This document shows, one piece after another, positions 11,975 to 24,227 of a stretch of 64,000 nucleotides of DNA. The DNA comes from Solea solea (Eukaryota > Chordata > Actinopteri > Pleuronectiformes > Soleidae). Each line of letters starts with the position of its first letter. The stretch's first letter is position 1. The DNA is taken from contig NC_081136.1 in the NCBI RefSeq assembly GCF_958295425.1, positions 1 through 64,000 of the forward strand, written 5' to 3'. The position numbers were made by a program, and so were the translations under genes. The notes under the pieces were generated by a model, which worked only from the letters and a program-made list of their open reading frames with translations, searched no databases and was not told where the DNA came from.

Positions 11975-13533
11975 CAAGCTGTACCTGCAGGCTTGCAGGG
12001 AACAGATGGTGCCAGCCAGATCTAAGAGAGCCTTCAGTCACAGGCTGTTGAAGCTAAAGGGGCAGCAGTAGTTTTATCTTTGTTATTGTATCCAGTGTTT
12101 TCTGGACTTTCCCATGTTGTGTGCAGTCTTTGGAATAGTTAGTGTTATTATAGTGTATTGATAGTGTGATTAGTGCAATTATAGTGTAATTATGGTGTAG
12201 TTAGTCTTATGACAATGTTTACAGTTTGTGGGTATCGTTCATATAGTGTTCTCATACAGTTTAAAAAGAAATGTAAAAAAAAAAAAAAAAACCTCCACAT
12301 GGACTCTGCCTTGACGTGGCGTGGGGGCTTCAGTGCCCCAGTGGTCCTAGGGACTCTCTAGAGTGGCTGTACCTAGCACAGTTTACTCCTGTTTGGTAAG
12401 GCAGGAGTATACTATGGTGGGTACAGTCACTCTAGAGAGTCCCTGGGATCACTGGGGTCAAACCAAAGTGTCCAATACGTACCAGTTACAACACAACCTT
12501 GTTACTTATTGCCTTGTTTACACCTTACCATGACCTTTTTACTTACCCTAACCACTCCCTGCTTTGTGCTGGATCACCACCTGCTTGCTGGACCCTCCAT
12601 GGCGAAAACAGTACCTTCTCAAGTTCATATCTCCTGAACCACTTGTCACACAGGGATGGTTCTGGCATCTATGGAAAGGCCTTGATGAGACGAACAAAAC
12701 CCGACATTACTCACCTCTCTAGCACATTCCTGGGTCACTAAATCTAGCAATGTCGGGTTGGCTTCAGATAGGCTCCAAATGGCCTGAAACATGCTCCTGA
12801 GTGGTTTTTGTAAGGTACATGTTGGACCTGGCACTTGGTGAAATTTTCGCATTGAATGGCGATTTTCAATCGGCCATAACTCCGCCCAGGAACGTTTGGG
12901 AGAGACCACGTATTGGGGCGCGACACTTTCAGACATTTCAGACTGCAGAGTGCTGTAGCAAAGTGTTGTCACGGTTTTGGGTCCATAAGAAAAAGGTTGT
13001 TTTGTTGCGGTTCTGAAATTTCCATCCGTGTCCTCACTACATCTATTCCATTACTTTGCGTTCATCCAGAAACAAATGAACACACAAAGCACATCTGATG
13101 TGCGTTTCACTTAAACTCATATGATGAGTGGATTTAGTTGGAAAGCCCGTGGCCACATTAGGGGGGGGGACAAAAATTCAAGTCAATCCGAAAAAGTCAG
13201 ATTTTGACGGTTTTTGGGCAATAACTCAAAAACTACACGTTTGGTCATGGGGTGTTTTAGGCTGGCTAGGTGCGGCTCCTCGAGACGCATCGTTAGACAC
13301 CTAGCTCGGCTTTCTAGCACCTTCCTAACTCGAGATAAGTTCAGAATGACCGAAGAATTTTCGGTCATTTTTCCATATCTCGGCTTCCTTTTGTCCCACA
13401 ATCACGGGGGTTTCACCAGGGGCTCCGGGGGGTGCCTAAATGGGGGGGCGGACGTTGGTTTGGAGTCGATCCCACCTTCCGTTCAAAAGTTATTCGCGAA
13501 ATGACCGCAAAATGGTGGTTTTCATCCCTATAC
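11975..13533 (+). repeat. Subtelomeric core unit 6
   Basis: Full-length core with hairpin at 12336-12457. Confidence 0.93.
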
Positions 13534-14032
13534 CTTACCCCTAACCCTAACCCTTACCCTTACCCTAACCCTTACCCTAACCCTAACCCTAACCCTTACC
13601 CTAACCCTTACCCTACCCTAACCCTAACCCTAACCCTAACCCTAACCCTTACCCTAACCCTAACCCTAACCCTAACCCTTACCCTTACCCTAACCCTTAC
13701 CCTAACCCTAACCCTTACCCGGACGTTGGTTTGGAGTCGATCCCACCTTCCGTTCAAAAGTTATTCGCGAAATGACCGCAAAATGGTGGTTTTCATCCCT
13801 ATACCTAACCCTAACCCTAACCCTAACCCCTTACCCTAACCCTAACCCTAACCCTTACCCTTACCCTAACCCTACCCTTACCCTTACCCTAACCCTTACC
13901 CTAACCCTTACCCTTACCCCTAACCCTAACCCTTACCCTAACCCTAACCCTAACCCTTACCCTTACCCTTACCCTAACCCTAACCCTTACCCTAACCCTA
14001 ACCCTTACCCTTACCCCCTAACCCTAACCCTA
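13534..14032. repeat. Telomeric spacer 6 with 85-bp core-tail copy
   Basis: Variant B start (TATACCTTACCCC), as in spacer 2. Tail copy at 13721-13805, constant block at 13806-14032. The A-then-B order of spacers 1-2 is therefore repeated in spacers 5-6. Confidence 0.9.
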
Positions 14033-15591
14033 CAAGCTGTACCTGCAGGCTTGCAGGGAACAGATGGTGCCAGCCAGATCTAAGAGAGCCTTCAGTCACA
14101 GGCTGTTGAAGCTAAAGGGGCAGCAGTAGTTTTATCTTTGTTATTGTATCCAGTGTTTTCTGGACTTTCCCATGTTGTGTGCAGTCTTTGGAATAGTTAG
14201 TGTTATTATAGTGTATTGATAGTGTGATTAGTGCAATTATAGTGTAATTATGGTGTAGTTAGTCTTATGACAATGTTTACAGTTTGTGGGTATCGTTCAT
14301 ATAGTGTTCTCATACAGTTTAAAAAGAAATGTAAAAAAAAAAAAAAAAACCTCCACATGGACTCTGCCTTGACGTGGCGTGGGGGCTTCAGTGCCCCAGT
14401 GGTCCTAGGGACTCTCTAGAGTGGCTGTACCTAGCACAGTTTACTCCTGTTTGGTAAGGCAGGAGTATACTATGGTGGGTACAGTCACTCTAGAGAGTCC
14501 CTGGGATCACTGGGGTCAAACCAAAGTGTCCAATACGTACCAGTTACAACACAACCTTGTTACTTATTGCCTTGTTTACACCTTACCATGACCTTTTTAC
14601 TTACCCTAACCACTCCCTGCTTTGTGCTGGATCACCACCTGCTTGCTGGACCCTCCATGGCGAAAACAGTACCTTCTCAAGTTCATATCTCCTGAACCAC
14701 TTGTCACACAGGGATGGTTCTGGCATCTATGGAAAGGCCTTGATGAGACGAACAAAACCCGACATTACTCACCTCTCTAGCACATTCCTGGGTCACTAAA
14801 TCTAGCAATGTCGGGTTGGCTTCAGATAGGCTCCAAATGGCCTGAAACATGCTCCTGAGTGGTTTTTGTAAGGTACATGTTGGACCTGGCACTTGGTGAA
14901 ATTTTCGCATTGAATGGCGATTTTCAATCGGCCATAACTCCGCCCAGGAACGTTTGGGAGAGACCACGTATTGGGGCGCGACACTTTCAGACATTTCAGA
15001 CTGCAGAGTGCTGTAGCAAAGTGTTGTCACGGTTTTGGGTCCATAAGAAAAAGGTTGTTTTGTTGCGGTTCTGAAATTTCCATCCGTGTCCTCACTACAT
15101 CTATTCCATTACTTTGCGTTCATCCAGAAACAAATGAACACACAAAGCACATCTGATGTGCGTTTCACTTAAACTCATATGATGAGTGGATTTAGTTGGA
15201 AAGCCCGTGGCCACATTAGGGGGGGGGACAAAAATTCAAGTCAATCCGAAAAAGTCAGATTTTGACGGTTTTTGGGCAATAACTCAAAAACTACACGTTT
15301 GGTCATGGGGTGTTTTAGGCTGGCTAGGTGCGGCTCCTCGAGACGCATCGTTAGACACCTAGCTCGGCTTTCTAGCACCTTCCTAACTCGAGATAAGTTC
15401 AGAATGACCGAAGAATTTTCGGTCATTTTTCCATATCTCGGCTTCCTTTTGTCCCACAATCACGGGGGTTTCACCAGGGGCTCCGGGGGGTGCCTAAATG
15501 GGGGGGCGGACGTTGGTTTGGAGTCGATCCCACCTTCCGTTCAAAAGTTATTCGCGAAATGACCGCAAAATGGTGGTTTTCATCCCTATAC
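14033..15591 (+). repeat. Subtelomeric core unit 7
   Basis: Full-length core with hairpin at 14394-14515. Confidence 0.93.
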
Positions 15592-16051
15592 CTAACCCTA
15601 ACCCTTACCCTAACCCTTACCCTAACCCTTACCCTAACCCTAACCCTTACCCTAACCCTAACCCTTACCCCTTACCCTAACCCTTACCCTTACCCTAACC
15701 CTAACCCTTACCCCTTACCCTAACCCTAACCCTAACCCTAACCCTACCCTAACCCTTACCCTAACCCTTACCCTAACCCTTACCCTAACCCTACCCTAAC
15801 CCTTACCCTTTTCATCCCTATACCTAACCCTAACCCTAACCCTAACCCCTTACCCTAACCCTAACCCTAACCCTTACCCTTACCCTAACCCTACCCTTAC
15901 CCTTACCCTAACCCTTACCCTAACCCTTACCCTTACCCCTAACCCTAACCCTTACCCTAACCCTAACCCTAACCCTTACCCTTACCCTTACCCTAACCCT
16001 AACCCTTACCCTAACCCTAACCCTTACCCTTACCCCCTAACCCTAACCCTA
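15592..16051. repeat. Telomeric spacer 7 with 16-nt core-tail copy
   Basis: Same 233-bp spacer class and the same variant order as spacer 4. The 16-nt tail remnant is at 15809-15824 and the constant block at 15825-16051. Confidence 0.88.
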
Positions 16052-17610
16052 CAAGCTGTACCTGCAGGCTTGCAGGGAACAGATGGTGCCAGCCAGATCT
16101 AAGAGAGCCTTCAGTCACAGGCTGTTGAAGCTAAAGGGGCAGCAGTAGTTTTATCTTTGTTATTGTATCCAGTGTTTTCTGGACTTTCCCATGTTGTGTG
16201 CAGTCTTTGGAATAGTTAGTGTTATTATAGTGTATTGATAGTGTGATTAGTGCAATTATAGTGTAATTATGGTGTAGTTAGTCTTATGACAATGTTTACA
16301 GTTTGTGGGTATCGTTCATATAGTGTTCTCATACAGTTTAAAAAGAAATGTAAAAAAAAAAAAAAAAACCTCCACATGGACTCTGCCTTGACGTGGCGTG
16401 GGGGCTTCAGTGCCCCAGTGGTCCTAGGGACTCTCTAGAGTGGCTGTACCTAGCACAGTTTACTCCTGTTTGGTAAGGCAGGAGTATACTATGGTGGGTA
16501 CAGTCACTCTAGAGAGTCCCTGGGATCACTGGGGTCAAACCAAAGTGTCCAATACGTACCAGTTACAACACAACCTTGTTACTTATTGCCTTGTTTACAC
16601 CTTACCATGACCTTTTTACTTACCCTAACCACTCCCTGCTTTGTGCTGGATCACCACCTGCTTGCTGGACCCTCCATGGCGAAAACAGTACCTTCTCAAG
16701 TTCATATCTCCTGAACCACTTGTCACACAGGGATGGTTCTGGCATCTATGGAAAGGCCTTGATGAGACGAACAAAACCCGACATTACTCACCTCTCTAGC
16801 ACATTCCTGGGTCACTAAATCTAGCAATGTCGGGTTGGCTTCAGATAGGCTCCAAATGGCCTGAAACATGCTCCTGAGTGGTTTTTGTAAGGTACATGTT
16901 GGACCTGGCACTTGGTGAAATTTTCGCATTGAATGGCGATTTTCAATCGGCCATAACTCCGCCCAGGAACGTTTGGGAGAGACCACGTATTGGGGCGCGA
17001 CACTTTCAGACATTTCAGACTGCAGAGTGCTGTAGCAAAGTGTTGTCACGGTTTTGGGTCCATAAGAAAAAGGTTGTTTTGTTGCGGTTCTGAAATTTCC
17101 ATCCGTGTCCTCACTACATCTATTCCATTACTTTGCGTTCATCCAGAAACAAATGAACACACAAAGCACATCTGATGTGCGTTTCACTTAAACTCATATG
17201 ATGAGTGGATTTAGTTGGAAAGCCCGTGGCCACATTAGGGGGGGGGACAAAAATTCAAGTCAATCCGAAAAAGTCAGATTTTGACGGTTTTTGGGCAATA
17301 ACTCAAAAACTACACGTTTGGTCATGGGGTGTTTTAGGCTGGCTAGGTGCGGCTCCTCGAGACGCATCGTTAGACACCTAGCTCGGCTTTCTAGCACCTT
17401 CCTAACTCGAGATAAGTTCAGAATGACCGAAGAATTTTCGGTCATTTTTCCATATCTCGGCTTCCTTTTGTCCCACAATCACGGGGGTTTCACCAGGGGC
17501 TCCGGGGGGTGCCTAAATGGGGGGGCGGACGTTGGTTTGGAGTCGATCCCACCTTCCGTTCAAAAGTTATTCGCGAAATGACCGCAAAATGGTGGTTTTC
17601 ATCCCTATAC
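16052..17610 (+). repeat. Subtelomeric core unit 8
   Basis: Full-length core with hairpin at 16413-16534 and a 17-A tract. Confidence 0.93.
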
Positions 17611-18109
17611 CTTACCCCTAACCCTAACCCTTACCCTTACCCTAACCCTTACCCTAACCCTAACCCTAACCCTTACCCTAACCCTTACCCTACCCTAACC
17701 CTAACCCTAACCCTAACCCTAACCCTTACCCTAACCCTAACCCTAACCCTAACCCTTACCCTTACCCTAACCCTTACCCTAACCCTAACCCTTACCCGGA
17801 CGTTGGTTTGGAGTCGATCCCACCTTCCGTTCAAAAGTTATTCGCGAAATGACCGCAAAATGGTGGTTTTCATCCCTATACCTAACCCTAACCCTAACCC
17901 TAACCCCTTACCCTAACCCTAACCCTAACCCTTACCCTTACCCTAACCCTACCCTTACCCTTACCCTAACCCTTACCCTAACCCTTACCCTTACCCCTAA
18001 CCCTAACCCTTACCCTAACCCTAACCCTAACCCTTACCCTTACCCTTACCCTAACCCTAACCCTTACCCTAACCCTAACCCTTACCCTTACCCCCTAACC
18101 CTAACCCTA
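17611..18109. repeat. Telomeric spacer 8 with 85-bp core-tail copy
   Basis: Variant B spacer. Tail copy at 17798-17882, constant block at 17883-18109. Confidence 0.9.
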
Positions 18110-19668
18110 CAAGCTGTACCTGCAGGCTTGCAGGGAACAGATGGTGCCAGCCAGATCTAAGAGAGCCTTCAGTCACAGGCTGTTGAAGCTAAAGGGGCAG
18201 CAGTAGTTTTATCTTTGTTATTGTATCCAGTGTTTTCTGGACTTTCCCATGTTGTGTGCAGTCTTTGGAATAGTTAGTGTTATTATAGTGTATTGATAGT
18301 GTGATTAGTGCAATTATAGTGTAATTATGGTGTAGTTAGTCTTATGACAATGTTTACAGTTTGTGGGTATCGTTCATATAGTGTTCTCATACAGTTTAAA
18401 AAGAAATGTAAAAAAAAAAAAAAAAACCTCCACATGGACTCTGCCTTGACGTGGCGTGGGGGCTTCAGTGCCCCAGTGGTCCTAGGGACTCTCTAGAGTG
18501 GCTGTACCTAGCACAGTTTACTCCTGTTTGGTAAGGCAGGAGTATACTATGGTGGGTACAGTCACTCTAGAGAGTCCCTGGGATCACTGGGGTCAAACCA
18601 AAGTGTCCAATACGTACCAGTTACAACACAACCTTGTTACTTATTGCCTTGTTTACACCTTACCATGACCTTTTTACTTACCCTAACCACTCCCTGCTTT
18701 GTGCTGGATCACCACCTGCTTGCTGGACCCTCCATGGCGAAAACAGTACCTTCTCAAGTTCATATCTCCTGAACCACTTGTCACACAGGGATGGTTCTGG
18801 CATCTATGGAAAGGCCTTGATGAGACGAACAAAACCCGACATTACTCACCTCTCTAGCACATTCCTGGGTCACTAAATCTAGCAATGTCGGGTTGGCTTC
18901 AGATAGGCTCCAAATGGCCTGAAACATGCTCCTGAGTGGTTTTTGTAAGGTACATGTTGGACCTGGCACTTGGTGAAATTTTCGCATTGAATGGCGATTT
19001 TCAATCGGCCATAACTCCGCCCAGGAACGTTTGGGAGAGACCACGTATTGGGGCGCGACACTTTCAGACATTTCAGACTGCAGAGTGCTGTAGCAAAGTG
19101 TTGTCACGGTTTTGGGTCCATAAGAAAAAGGTTGTTTTGTTGCGGTTCTGAAATTTCCATCCGTGTCCTCACTACATCTATTCCATTACTTTGCGTTCAT
19201 CCAGAAACAAATGAACACACAAAGCACATCTGATGTGCGTTTCACTTAAACTCATATGATGAGTGGATTTAGTTGGAAAGCCCGTGGCCACATTAGGGGG
19301 GGGGACAAAAATTCAAGTCAATCCGAAAAAGTCAGATTTTGACGGTTTTTGGGCAATAACTCAAAAACTACACGTTTGGTCATGGGGTGTTTTAGGCTGG
19401 CTAGGTGCGGCTCCTCGAGACGCATCGTTAGACACCTAGCTCGGCTTTCTAGCACCTTCCTAACTCGAGATAAGTTCAGAATGACCGAAGAATTTTCGGT
19501 CATTTTTCCATATCTCGGCTTCCTTTTGTCCCACAATCACGGGGGTTTCACCAGGGGCTCCGGGGGGTGCCTAAATGGGGGGGCGGACGTTGGTTTGGAG
19601 TCGATCCCACCTTCCGTTCAAAAGTTATTCGCGAAATGACCGCAAAATGGTGGTTTTCATCCCTATAC
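18110..19668 (+). repeat. Subtelomeric core unit 9
   Basis: Full-length core with hairpin at 18471-18592. Confidence 0.93.
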
Positions 19669-20086
19669 CTAACCCTAACCCTTACCCTAACCCTAACCCT
19701 TACCCCTTACCCTAACCCTTACCCTTACCCTAACCCTAACCCTTACCCCTTACCCTAACCCTAACCCTAACCCTAACCCTACCCTAACCCTTACCCTAAC
19801 CCTTACCCTAACCCTTACCCTAACCCTACCCTAACCCTTACCCTTTTCATCCCTATACCTAACCCTAACCCTAACCCTAACCCCTTACCCTAACCCTAAC
19901 CCTAACCCTTACCCTTACCCTAACCCTACCCTTACCCTTACCCTAACCCTTACCCTAACCCTTACCCTTACCCCTAACCCTAACCCTTACCCTAACCCTA
20001 ACCCTAACCCTTACCCTTACCCTTACCCTAACCCTAACCCTTACCCTAACCCTAACCCTTACCCTTACCCCCTAACCCTAACCCTA
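19669..20086. repeat. Telomeric spacer 9 with 16-nt core-tail copy
   Basis: A 191-bp spacer that reads like the 233-bp class minus 42 bp (seven hexamers). Tail remnant at 19844-19859, constant block at 19860-20086. Confidence 0.88.
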
Positions 20087-21645
20087 CAAGCTGTACCTGC
20101 AGGCTTGCAGGGAACAGATGGTGCCAGCCAGATCTAAGAGAGCCTTCAGTCACAGGCTGTTGAAGCTAAAGGGGCAGCAGTAGTTTTATCTTTGTTATTG
20201 TATCCAGTGTTTTCTGGACTTTCCCATGTTGTGTGCAGTCTTTGGAATAGTTAGTGTTATTATAGTGTATTGATAGTGTGATTAGTGCAATTATAGTGTA
20301 ATTATGGTGTAGTTAGTCTTATGACAATGTTTACAGTTTGTGGGTATCGTTCATATAGTGTTCTCATACAGTTTAAAAAGAAATGTAAAAAAAAAAAAAA
20401 AAACCTCCACATGGACTCTGCCTTGACGTGGCGTGGGGGCTTCAGTGCCCCAGTGGTCCTAGGGACTCTCTAGAGTGGCTGTACCTAGCACAGTTTACTC
20501 CTGTTTGGTAAGGCAGGAGTATACTATGGTGGGTACAGTCACTCTAGAGAGTCCCTGGGATCACTGGGGTCAAACCAAAGTGTCCAATACGTACCAGTTA
20601 CAACACAACCTTGTTACTTATTGCCTTGTTTACACCTTACCATGACCTTTTTACTTACCCTAACCACTCCCTGCTTTGTGCTGGATCACCACCTGCTTGC
20701 TGGACCCTCCATGGCGAAAACAGTACCTTCTCAAGTTCATATCTCCTGAACCACTTGTCACACAGGGATGGTTCTGGCATCTATGGAAAGGCCTTGATGA
20801 GACGAACAAAACCCGACATTACTCACCTCTCTAGCACATTCCTGGGTCACTAAATCTAGCAATGTCGGGTTGGCTTCAGATAGGCTCCAAATGGCCTGAA
20901 ACATGCTCCTGAGTGGTTTTTGTAAGGTACATGTTGGACCTGGCACTTGGTGAAATTTTCGCATTGAATGGCGATTTTCAATCGGCCATAACTCCGCCCA
21001 GGAACGTTTGGGAGAGACCACGTATTGGGGCGCGACACTTTCAGACATTTCAGACTGCAGAGTGCTGTAGCAAAGTGTTGTCACGGTTTTGGGTCCATAA
21101 GAAAAAGGTTGTTTTGTTGCGGTTCTGAAATTTCCATCCGTGTCCTCACTACATCTATTCCATTACTTTGCGTTCATCCAGAAACAAATGAACACACAAA
21201 GCACATCTGATGTGCGTTTCACTTAAACTCATATGATGAGTGGATTTAGTTGGAAAGCCCGTGGCCACATTAGGGGGGGGGACAAAAATTCAAGTCAATC
21301 CGAAAAAGTCAGATTTTGACGGTTTTTGGGCAATAACTCAAAAACTACACGTTTGGTCATGGGGTGTTTTAGGCTGGCTAGGTGCGGCTCCTCGAGACGC
21401 ATCGTTAGACACCTAGCTCGGCTTTCTAGCACCTTCCTAACTCGAGATAAGTTCAGAATGACCGAAGAATTTTCGGTCATTTTTCCATATCTCGGCTTCC
21501 TTTTGTCCCACAATCACGGGGGTTTCACCAGGGGCTCCGGGGGGTGCCTAAATGGGGGGGCGGACGTTGGTTTGGAGTCGATCCCACCTTCCGTTCAAAA
21601 GTTATTCGCGAAATGACCGCAAAATGGTGGTTTTCATCCCTATAC
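20087..21645 (+). repeat. Subtelomeric core unit 10
   Basis: Full-length core with hairpin at 20448-20569. Confidence 0.93.
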
Positions 21646-21879
21646 CTATACCTAACCCTAACCCTAACCCTAACCCCTTACCCTAACCCTAACCCTAACC
21701 CTTACCCTTACCCTAACCCTACCCTTACCCTTACCCTAACCCTTACCCTAACCCTTACCCTTACCCCTAACCCTAACCCTTACCCTAACCCTAACCCTAA
21801 CCCTTACCCTTACCCTTACCCTAACCCTAACCCTTACCCTAACCCTAACCCTTACCCTTACCCCCTAACCCTAACCCTA
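21646..21879. repeat. Shortest telomeric spacer (7 nt plus constant block)
   Basis: The core end is followed by a second TATACC (CTATACCTATACC) and then directly by the 227-bp constant block. This shows most clearly that the constant block plus core forms one 1786-bp module. Confidence 0.88.
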
Positions 21880-23438
21880 CAAGCTGTACCTGCAGGCTTG
21901 CAGGGAACAGATGGTGCCAGCCAGATCTAAGAGAGCCTTCAGTCACAGGCTGTTGAAGCTAAAGGGGCAGCAGTAGTTTTATCTTTGTTATTGTATCCAG
22001 TGTTTTCTGGACTTTCCCATGTTGTGTGCAGTCTTTGGAATAGTTAGTGTTATTATAGTGTATTGATAGTGTGATTAGTGCAATTATAGTGTAATTATGG
22101 TGTAGTTAGTCTTATGACAATGTTTACAGTTTGTGGGTATCGTTCATATAGTGTTCTCATACAGTTTAAAAAGAAATGTAAAAAAAAAAAAAAAAACCTC
22201 CACATGGACTCTGCCTTGACGTGGCGTGGGGGCTTCAGTGCCCCAGTGGTCCTAGGGACTCTCTAGAGTGGCTGTACCTAGCACAGTTTACTCCTGTTTG
22301 GTAAGGCAGGAGTATACTATGGTGGGTACAGTCACTCTAGAGAGTCCCTGGGATCACTGGGGTCAAACCAAAGTGTCCAATACGTACCAGTTACAACACA
22401 ACCTTGTTACTTATTGCCTTGTTTACACCTTACCATGACCTTTTTACTTACCCTAACCACTCCCTGCTTTGTGCTGGATCACCACCTGCTTGCTGGACCC
22501 TCCATGGCGAAAACAGTACCTTCTCAAGTTCATATCTCCTGAACCACTTGTCACACAGGGATGGTTCTGGCATCTATGGAAAGGCCTTGATGAGACGAAC
22601 AAAACCCGACATTACTCACCTCTCTAGCACATTCCTGGGTCACTAAATCTAGCAATGTCGGGTTGGCTTCAGATAGGCTCCAAATGGCCTGAAACATGCT
22701 CCTGAGTGGTTTTTGTAAGGTACATGTTGGACCTGGCACTTGGTGAAATTTTCGCATTGAATGGCGATTTTCAATCGGCCATAACTCCGCCCAGGAACGT
22801 TTGGGAGAGACCACGTATTGGGGCGCGACACTTTCAGACATTTCAGACTGCAGAGTGCTGTAGCAAAGTGTTGTCACGGTTTTGGGTCCATAAGAAAAAG
22901 GTTGTTTTGTTGCGGTTCTGAAATTTCCATCCGTGTCCTCACTACATCTATTCCATTACTTTGCGTTCATCCAGAAACAAATGAACACACAAAGCACATC
23001 TGATGTGCGTTTCACTTAAACTCATATGATGAGTGGATTTAGTTGGAAAGCCCGTGGCCACATTAGGGGGGGGGACAAAAATTCAAGTCAATCCGAAAAA
23101 GTCAGATTTTGACGGTTTTTGGGCAATAACTCAAAAACTACACGTTTGGTCATGGGGTGTTTTAGGCTGGCTAGGTGCGGCTCCTCGAGACGCATCGTTA
23201 GACACCTAGCTCGGCTTTCTAGCACCTTCCTAACTCGAGATAAGTTCAGAATGACCGAAGAATTTTCGGTCATTTTTCCATATCTCGGCTTCCTTTTGTC
23301 CCACAATCACGGGGGTTTCACCAGGGGCTCCGGGGGGTGCCTAAATGGGGGGGCGGACGTTGGTTTGGAGTCGATCCCACCTTCCGTTCAAAAGTTATTC
23401 GCGAAATGACCGCAAAATGGTGGTTTTCATCCCTATAC
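21880..23438 (+). repeat. Subtelomeric core unit 11
   Basis: Full-length core with hairpin at 22241-22362. Confidence 0.93.
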
Positions 23439-23620
23439 CTAACCCTAACCCTAACCCTAACCCTTACCCTAACCCCTTACCCTAACCCTAACCCTAACCC
23501 TAACCCTAACCCTAACCCTTACCCTTACCCTAACCCTAACCCTTACCCTTACCCTAACCCTAACCCTAACCCTAACCCTAACCCTAACCCTAACCCTAAC
23601 CCTAACCCTTACCCTTACCC
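23439..23620. repeat. Telomeric spacer before the truncated core
   Basis: About 182 bp of CCCTAA/CCCTTA repeat ending CTTACCC, directly followed by a core fragment that starts at TGAGTGGATTT. Confidence 0.88.
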
Positions 23621-24029
23621 TGAGTGGATTTAGTTGGAAAGCCCGTGGCCACATTAGGGGGGGGGACAAAAATTCAAGTCAATCCGAAAAAGTCAGATTT
23701 TGACGGTTTTTGGGCAATAACTCAAAAACTACACGTTTGGTCATGGGGTGTTTTAGGCTGGCTAGGTGCGGCTCCTCGAGACGCATCGTTAGACACCTAG
23801 CTCGGCTTTCTAGCACCTTCCTAACTCGAGATAAGTTCAGAATGACCGAAGAATTTTCGGTCATTTTTCCATATCTCGGCTTCCTTTTGTCCCACAATCA
23901 CGGGGGTTTCACCAGGGGCTCCGGGGGGTGCCTAAATGGGGGGGCGGACGTTGGTTTGGAGTCGATCCCACCTTCCGTTCAAAAGTTATTCGCGAAATGA
24001 CCGCAAAATGGTGGTTTTCATCCCTATAC
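23621..24029 (+). repeat. 5'-truncated core copy (409 bp)
   Basis: Contains only the last 409 bp of the core, from TGAGTGGATTT to CTATACC, and lacks the poly-A tract and long hairpin. Its 3' end is identical to the full copies and its 5' end is fused to telomeric repeat. It is the longest member of the truncated-tail series. Confidence 0.92.
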
Positions 24030-24227
24030 CTAACCCTTACCCTAACCCTAACCCTTACCCTTACCCTAACCCTAACCCTTACCCTAACCCTAACCCCTAA
24101 CCCTTACCCTAACCCTAACCCTAACCCTAACCCTTACCCTAACCCTAACCCTTACCCTTACCCTAACCCTAACCCTTACCCTAACCCTAACCCTAACCCT
24201 TACCCTTACCCCCTAACCCTAACCCTA
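24030..24227. repeat. Telomeric spacer before core unit 12
   Basis: About 198 bp of mixed hexamers. Unlike the ten constant 227-bp blocks, its variant order is different until the last ~35 bases before the core. Confidence 0.85.
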
